64,000 nucleotides of DNA, taken from assembly GCA_963756575.1 (NCBI GenBank), contig CAVWOM010000006.1:62001-126000 (forward strand), written 5' to 3'. A program made the position numbers and the translations under genes. This stretch comes from Palsa-504 sp963756575. GTDB lineage: Bacteria > Actinomycetota > Actinomycetes > Streptosporangiales > Streptosporangiaceae. Positions within the stretch are counted from its first letter, which is position 1; each line of letters starts with the position of its first letter. The notes under the pieces were generated by a model. The model worked only from the letters and a program-made list of their open reading frames with translations, searched no databases and was not told where the DNA came from. Shown piece after piece: positions 59,493 to 64,000 of the stretch.

Positions 59493-60703
59493 CCGAGCAC
59501 AGCGGGCGGTGGACGCTGGAGGACCGGTTCGCGTCGCCCTGGCATTACCTGCCGGTCGAGGTGCCGGCCGGGACGGCCGCGCTGCGGGTGGAGCTGGACT
59601 ACGACCGGGCCGGCGGGGCCGTGCTCGACCTGGGCTGCCTCGGCCCGGGCGGCTTCCGGGGCTGGTCGGGCGGGGCGCGCGGGTCGTTTGTCATCGCCGC
59701 GGGCGCGGCGACGCCTGGTTACCTGCCCGGCGAGCTGGAGGCGGGGACGTGGCAGGTGATGATCGGGGTGCACCGCGTGCCGCCGGACGGGACGCCGTAC
59801 CGGGTGAGCGCCGAGACCACGGCGCTCAGCGGGACCTTCGGGCCGCCGCCGGCCGCCGCCGCTCCGCCGGCGCCGCGGGAGCGACCGCCGCGGCGGGAGC
59901 TGCCCGCCCGGGCGGGATATCAGTGGCGGCCGGGCGACCTGCACACCCACACGGTGCACTCGGACGGCAAGCTGACCGTGCCCGAGCTGGCCGTGCTGGC
60001 CGTCGAGCGGGGGCTCGACTTCCTCGCGGTCACCGACCACAACACGATCAGCCATCACGCCGAGCTGGCGGCGGCATCGGACCGGTACGGGATCACCCTG
60101 CTGCCCGGCCAGGAGGTCACGACCGACGGCGGGCACGCCGGGGCGCTCGGCGACGTGGGCTGGATCGACTTCCGGCGCTCCCCGGACGACTGGCTGGACG
60201 CCACCGAGGCGGCCGGGGGCCTGCTCTCGGTCAACCACCCGTACGGCGGGGACGTCAGCTGGATCCGCCCGATGCGCCGCCGCCCGCCGCTGCTCGAGGT
60301 GTGGCACTGGAGCTGGCTCGACCCGCGCTGGACGCTGCCGCTGTCCTGGTGGCTGGCCTGGGATCCCAGCGCGATCCCGGTCGGCGGCAGCGACTGGCAC
60401 CGGCCCGGCGCCGACGCGCCGCCCGGCCGCCCCACCACCTGGGCCGAATGCGCCGGCGACGGGCCGGCCGCCGTACTCGACGCCCTGCGCCGCGGCCACG
60501 TCGCCATTTCCGCCGAACGAGATGGCCCTCTCCTCTACCGCCACGACCACGAGCTGCTGGCCATCGACGCGGACGGCCTCACCCTGGCCGGCCCGCAGGG
60601 CCCGTGCGCGCGGATCCGCGGCGACCGGGCCAGCCTGGGCGCCCGCCCCGGCCCGCACCGCCTGCTCGATCCCACCGGCGGCACCCTCGCGCTGTGTGGT
60701 TAG
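59489..60703 (+). CDS. CehA/McbA-family PHP-domain metallohydrolase
   Basis: The 404-aa protein has an N-terminal beta-rich domain (about residues 1-125), a Pro-rich hinge and a PHP metal-dependent hydrolase domain with GDLHTHTVHSDGKLTV, FLAVTDHNTISHH, LLPGQEVTTDGGHAGALG, LLSVNHPYGGD and GGSDWHRPG, carrying the His/Asp/Glu metal ligands. CehA/McbA relatives hydrolyse esters or phosphodiesters. ATG 59489 overlaps the SDR stop. It is convergent with the trmH-type gene at 3 bases. Confidence 0.9.
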   Translation: MTEHSGRWTLEDRFASPWHYLPVEVPAGTAALRVELDYDRAGGAVLDLGCLGPGGFRGWSGGARGSFVIAAGAATPGYLPGELEAGTWQVMIGVHRVPPDGTPYRVSAETTALSGTFGPPPAAAAPPAPRERPPRRELPARAGYQWRPGDLHTHTVHSDGKLTVPELAVLAVERGLDFLAVTDHNTISHHAELAAASDRYGITLLPGQEVTTDGGHAGALGDVGWIDFRRSPDDWLDATEAAGGLLSVNHPYGGDVSWIRPMRRRPPLLEVWHWSWLDPRWTLPLSWWLAWDPSAIPVGGSDWHRPGADAPPGRPTTWAECAGDGPAAVLDALRRGHVAISAERDGPLLYRHDHELLAIDADGLTLAGPQGPCARIRGDRASLGARPGPHRLLDPTGGTLALCG

Positions 60704-60706
60704 GCG

Positions 60707-61519
60707 TTATGCGCCGAGGCGCTGGCGGGTGATTTCGTAGAGGATGGTGGTGGCGGCGCTGGCGGCGTTGAGGGAGCTGGCGGCACCGGTGATGGGGATG
60801 CGGACGGTTGCGTCGCATTCGGCGCGCCAGGCGGCGGTCAGGCCGGTGGTCTCGTTGCCGACCAGGAGCAGGGTGGGCGGGGTGAAGTCGTGGTCGAAGA
60901 CGTTCGCCTGGCCGTTTTCGTCGGCGGCGGCTAGGACGATGGGGCAGCCTTTCGCCCGCTGCTCCTCGACCCAGGCGAGGACCTCGCGGTGGGAGGGGCA
61001 GCGGACGACGGGGCGGGCGAAGACGGAGCCGGTGCTGGCGCGGATGGTTCTCGGGTCGTAGACGTCGGCGGCGTGGCCGGTGACGATGACTCCGTCGGCG
61101 CCGAAGGCGTCGGCCGAGCGGATGATGCTGCCGACGTTGCCGGGGCTGGACGGGCGGTCGAGGACCACGCCGAGAAAGCTGGGGCCGGCCGGGATGCGGT
61201 GGAGGGCGTCGTTCGGCATCTGTACTACGGCGATCAGCTCCGGGGGGCCTTCGCCTTTTTCGCCTAGCTCGGCCAGGAGGTCGGGGGCCATCGCCACGTG
61301 GAGGGCGGGGACGTCGTCGAGCAGGTCGCGAGCCCAGCTGGACGGGGAGCGGTCGGCGTCGTAGAGCAGGGCGCGGAACGGCCAGCCGAACCGGGCCGCC
61401 AGGGTGATCGGGCGGACGCCCTGGACCAGGAACTCCCCCGCCCGCTGGCGTTTGGTGCGGTTGCCGAGCAGTGCTTCCCACTGCTGGAAGCGGGCGTTAC
61501 GCGAGGAGATCCGCAGCAT
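60707..61519 (-). CDS. TrmH/SpoU-family RNA methyltransferase
   Basis: The 270-aa protein has an N-terminal substrate-binding region (SSRNARFQQWEALLGNRTKRQRAGEFLVQGVRPI) and the SPOUT knot motifs LDRPSSPGNVGSIIRSADAFGADGVIV (motif 1), LLLVGNETTGLTAAW (motif 2) and VRIPITGAASSLNAASAATTILYEI (motif 3). It probably 2'-O-methylates a ribose in rRNA or tRNA. The target nucleotide is unknown. Confidence 0.92.
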   Translation of the reverse strand: MLRISSRNARFQQWEALLGNRTKRQRAGEFLVQGVRPITLAARFGWPFRALLYDADRSPSSWARDLLDDVPALHVAMAPDLLAELGEKGEGPPELIAVVQMPNDALHRIPAGPSFLGVVLDRPSSPGNVGSIIRSADAFGADGVIVTGHAADVYDPRTIRASTGSVFARPVVRCPSHREVLAWVEEQRAKGCPIVLAAADENGQANVFDHDFTPPTLLLVGNETTGLTAAWRAECDATVRIPITGAASSLNAASAATTILYEITRQRLGA

Positions 61520-61553
61520 GGCGATGAGTCTTCCAGCTACCGGACGTCCTGGG

Positions 61554-62324
61554 CTAGCGGGGGCTTTCGAGGCTAGTCAGCAGGTCGAGCCGGGCGCGCA
61601 GCAGCGCGCGGTGGGCCACCACGTCGTCGACCTGGTCGGGCTGCTCGGGGCACTCGCCGGCCGCGATCGCCTGCGCCAGCCGGCGGCGGGCGGCGTCGGT
61701 GCCGACCACCTCGAACACCACGTGCGCGTTGCGCTCGGCCTCCTGCTCGGTGTCGGCGCGCAGGGCGGCCCCCTTGGCCACCCAGGTGTCCCTGATCTTG
61801 CCGCCGCGGCCGTGGTCGATCAGGACGCTGAGGGCGTGCTCTTTCTCGCCGTAGGCGAAGGCCATGGTCAGCGACTCCTGGCGGCCGCCGGTGTCGGCAT
61901 AGTGCCAGCAGTCACGGACCTGCGGGGAGCCGATCGCGGCGGCCCAGGATGGATCGGGCAGGCCATTCGCGCTGAGCCGGGTGGCCGCCTGGCCGGCCGC
62001 GGTGCGCAGGGCGGCCGAGCCGACCGCGGCCAGGATGCGCAGCAGGGCGAGGGCCTCGGGGGTGGCCGCCGCCTCGGCCGCGGGCACCAGCGACTTGGTG
62101 AGCGTGTCCATCAGCGAGGACAGGCCCGCGGCCGACGAGGCCAGCGCGCCGATCAGGTCGGAGCCCCAGAGTTCCGCGTCCACCGGGTCGTCCAGGTGGC
62201 CCAGCACCTGGCGGGCCTCGGCCAGCACCCCGCCGAACGTCTCCTCGACCGCGACCGGCGCGAACAGGCTGGCCACGTCGGGCTCGCTAGGGGGCAGAGC
62301 ATGCTGGGGATCGCCGGCGTCCAT
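61554..62324 (-). CDS. Conserved hypothetical protein
   Basis: The 256-aa soluble protein is helical and Ala-rich, with an acidic N-terminus (MDAGDPQHALPPSEPDVASL) and two stretches that look like a folded core: CWHYADTGGRQESLTMAFAY and GEKEHALSVLIDHGRGGKIRDTWV. The latter resembles a strand-turn-strand with conserved Asp/His. No family or catalytic motif was recognised. It lies 34 bases before the trmH-type gene on the same strand, and is probably transcribed with it. Confidence 0.75.
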   Translation of the reverse strand: MDAGDPQHALPPSEPDVASLFAPVAVEETFGGVLAEARQVLGHLDDPVDAELWGSDLIGALASSAAGLSSLMDTLTKSLVPAAEAAATPEALALLRILAAVGSAALRTAAGQAATRLSANGLPDPSWAAAIGSPQVRDCWHYADTGGRQESLTMAFAYGEKEHALSVLIDHGRGGKIRDTWVAKGAALRADTEQEAERNAHVVFEVVGTDAARRRLAQAIAAGECPEQPDQVDDVVAHRALLRARLDLLTSLESPR

Positions 62325-62339
62325 GCCGAGCAGGATAAG

Positions 62340-62372
62340 CGAAAGGACCCCGCCTCCGGCGGGATCCTTTCG
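62340..62372 (-). terminator. Intrinsic terminator of the secreted-protein gene
   Basis: CGAAAGGACCCCGCC and GGCGGGATCCTTTCG form a 15-bp stem with one mismatch and a 3-base loop, 9 bases past the stop of the 62382-62984 gene on the minus strand. The stem base ends in a short CCTTTCG run rather than a full T tract. Confidence 0.8.
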
Positions 62373-62381
62373 TCGCGTTCC

Positions 62382-62984
62382 TTACGGCAGGGGGCCGGTG
62401 GCCGGGCCGCCGTTCTGGCCGGCGCCGGAGAGGCCGCCCGCGACGCCGCTGAGCGCGCCGGTGACCGAGCCGAGGCCGGCGCCCTGGCCGTTGAGCGAAC
62501 CGCCCGCGTTGCCCAGGTCAGGCACCACGCTGGCGGCGTTGCCGAGGTTGGGGATGGCGTTCGAGATCGAGTTGAGGCCGGGCACGGCGTTCGAGGCGCC
62601 TGAGGTGCTGGGGGCGCTGTCCGCGGTGCTGGCGGTGCTGGCGCTGTTCGGGCTGGTGAGCTGGGCCGGGCCGTTGGACTGGCCGGCGTCCCGCGGCGTG
62701 CTGGCCTGCGGGCCGGTGACGAAGGACTGGGACTGGCCGTTCACCTGGGTCGAACTGCACGACTCGCCGAGGGCGCTGGCCGCCGCCGAGACCCCGAGGG
62801 ACACGGGCAGGTTCGGCAGGGCGCAGAAGATGCCGCCGGCGCCGGACCCGCCGAGGCCCTGCGTAATACCGTTCAGCGGAGCCGGGGTGCTGGCGCCCGG
62901 TACCGCGAACGCGGGCGCGGCCACGCCTACCGTCAAGATGGCCGCCGACGCGGCACCCCCGAGCAAAATTCGCCAGTTGAACAC
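62382..62984 (-). CDS. Secreted low-complexity protein of unknown function
   Basis: The 200-aa protein starts at GTG 62984, with GAAGGAG 8 bases upstream. It has a clear signal peptide (WRILLGGAASAAILTVGVAAPAFA) and a mature chain rich in Gly, Ser, Asn and Ala with only two Cys (GGIFCALPN and ALGESCSS, about 20 residues apart, a likely disulfide). The C-terminal half repeats NAVPGLNSISNAIPNLGNAASVVPDLGN-like elements with a loose NxxPxLxN periodicity. It is presumably surface-associated. No family was recognised. A strong terminator follows. Confidence 0.75.
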   Translation of the reverse strand: MFNWRILLGGAASAAILTVGVAAPAFAVPGASTPAPLNGITQGLGGSGAGGIFCALPNLPVSLGVSAAASALGESCSSTQVNGQSQSFVTGPQASTPRDAGQSNGPAQLTSPNSASTASTADSAPSTSGASNAVPGLNSISNAIPNLGNAASVVPDLGNAGGSLNGQGAGLGSVTGALSGVAGGLSGAGQNGGPATGPLP

Positions 62985-63117
62985 GGAGAACACTCCTTCG
63001 ATGTGGGGCAACGAACAGCCGCGCCGTGGCGGAGTCTGAGCGTGGACGCGAGCCGGAATCCTGCGGACCGCTGACCAGCCGAGGCCTGACGATAGCACAC
63101 TCAGAGTGACTAGTGAG

Positions 63118-64000
63118 TTACTCTTCGGAGTATTCGGGGTAGGTTAACTCGCCGCGTTCCGGGCCGCCTCGCCCCGGGCTGACCCGTACGGCGTCGAGCA
63201 GGCGCTCATAGGCGGCCAGGTCCACCCGGTCACGTTCGACCGCATCGCCGGGCTCCCTGGTCCAGGTGCCCGCCCCGCCGGCGGCCAGGGCCAGGGCGTG
63301 CCGGAGCCGGTCCGGCCAGGACCAGCCGAGCAGCTGGCCGGGCACCATGCCTGCCACCAGGGCGCCCCGGGCCGACGCGTACACCGGGTCGGACTCCGCG
63401 GCTCCCGGGGCGTGCGCGGGGGCCACGTGCGCGGTCCACTCGCCGTCGGCGGTCACCGCGCGGACCACGCCTCCGGCCGCGACGGCCGCCGCACCCGCGC
63501 CCAGCCGGACCAGGGCGGCGCCGAGATCGCCCGGATCGGGGTCGGCCGACTCGGCGACCACCAGGTCGGGGCCGTGACCGACGGCGTGCTTGAGCTCGTC
63601 GCCGCCCGCGTCCAGGATCACCGGGACGCCCGCCTCGGCGGCGTAGGTCACCAGCGAGCCGTAGGTATCGGCATCGAGGCCGTCCGGCAGGCTGCCGCAG
63701 AGCACGACGGCCGCGGCGGCCGCCATCAGCCGCCGGTAGTCCCCGGCGAAGCGGCCGAGTTCCTCGGTGGTGATGTACGGGCCGGGTTCGGAGAAGCGCT
63801 GGACCGGCGCCCCCGCGGTCGCGGCGCTGAACCGGAAGAAGCGGCGGGACTCGCCCCGGATCAGCGTGAACGCCGTCGGCACGCCGGACTGGGCCAGGTC
63901 CTGGACGATGAGCTCGCCGGACGCGCCGCCGACGAGGCCGGCCGCGAGCACGTCGTGGCCGAAGGCGCGCAGGACCCGGGCCACGGTGACGCCGCGGCCG
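63118..64000 (-). CDS. PfkB/ribokinase-family sugar kinase-like protein (partial, catalytic motif degenerate)
   Basis: The frame stays open to the right edge, where it reads GRGVTVARVLRAFGHDVLA, matching the first PfkB signature GGKG-N-VARVL of 1-phosphofructokinase/tagatose-6-phosphate kinases, with Arg in place of the usual Lys. Further on VVLCGSLPDGLDADTY and PVILDAGGDELKHA follow the family. However, the second signature (normally NPVGAGDALVAG, with the catalytic Asp) reads VYASARGALVAG, so the Asp is replaced by Gly. It may be a pseudokinase or a regulatory homologue. The N-terminus lies beyond the window. Confidence 0.8.
   Translation of the reverse strand, partial: GRGVTVARVLRAFGHDVLAAGLVGGASGELIVQDLAQSGVPTAFTLIRGESRRFFRFSAATAGAPVQRFSEPGPYITTEELGRFAGDYRRLMAAAAAVVLCGSLPDGLDADTYGSLVTYAAEAGVPVILDAGGDELKHAVGHGPDLVVAESADPDPGDLGAALVRLGAGAAAVAAGGVVRAVTADGEWTAHVAPAHAPGAAESDPVYASARGALVAGMVPGQLLGWSWPDRLRHALALAAGGAGTWTREPGDAVERDRVDLAAYERLLDAVRVSPGRGGPERGELTYPEYSEE

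Overview
The window reads as chromosomal DNA from a very GC-rich, high-coding-density actinobacterium. The evidence is strong G/C at third codon positions, many GTG starts, four-base ATGA/GTGA gene overlaps, a DUF222-HNH protein, decaprenyl-phospho-arabinose pathway enzymes and an exact Nur (nickel regulator) operator. A filamentous Streptosporangiales- or Streptomyces-like relative fits best, but the genus cannot be fixed from the sequence alone. About 60 genes are supported. No rRNA, tRNA, CRISPR array, insertion sequence or prophage was seen.

Layout. 1-2.4 kb: a minus-strand redox operon (Ser-rich membrane protein, ApbE flavinyltransferase, ferric-reductase-like membrane protein cut by the left edge) behind 11-bp direct repeats of the OmpR type. 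2.4-6 kb: a small membrane protein, a DUF222-HNH protein with a readable promoter in an AT-rich island, an MFS pseudogene carrying four perfect 28-bp repeats (this fills 4.98-5.56 kb, the only long stretch without an intact gene), and a DksA-like zinc-finger protein. 6-11.2 kb: a MacB/FtsX-type exporter divergent from a NarL-type two-component pair. 11.2-15.3 kb: a serine hydrolase, an acyl-CoA synthetase and a NiCoT nickel transporter under a Nur box. 15.3-20.4 kb: a LolA-like lipoprotein plus ABC-2 exporter operon divergent from an OmpR-type two-component pair. 20.5-23.6 kb: a coupled operon of phosphodiester glycosidase-like protein, decaprenyl-phosphate phosphoribosyltransferase and DprE2. 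23.7-29.4 kb: ctaB, a TlpA-like thioredoxin, a membrane protein and two tandem trypsin/PDZ proteases. 29.1-33.3 kb: dapE, LysR, an aminotransferase and DDAH. 33.4-39.6 kb: an orphan solute-binding protein, a small protein ending in a RHIM-like amyloid motif, a methyltransferase, an SGNH hydrolase, a beta-propeller lipoprotein, a HAD phosphatase and a universal stress protein.

39.7-50.9 kb is an enlarged Kdp potassium locus: a 29-residue membrane peptide, kdpF, kdpA, kdpB, kdpC, a first KdpE-like regulator, a membrane Ser/Thr kinase, kdpD and a second KdpE. Related 20-bp direct repeats lie in front of both the kdpF and the kdpD transcription units, which suggests shared control. 50.3-64 kb holds assorted metabolic genes (SDRs, agmatinase-like ureohydrolase, Nudix, PHP hydrolase), regulators (Lrp, LysR), an AbiEi/DUF559 protein, an MMPL transporter, MscL with a zinc-ribbon tail, a TrmH-type RNA methyltransferase, a secreted protein and a PfkB-like protein cut by the right edge.

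The most interesting items are the RHIM-like protein at 34.7-35.1 kb, the Kdp direct repeats and the dual-KdpE/kinase arrangement, the exact Nur box, and a 55-bp palindromic element present twice (20.4 and 53.1 kb). Several genes carry apparent one-base frameshifts or lost stops in low-complexity sequence (about 1984, 9033-9037, 46205-46216, and the 3' ends of two genes that run antisense through neighbours). These may be assembly errors and should be settled against raw reads.
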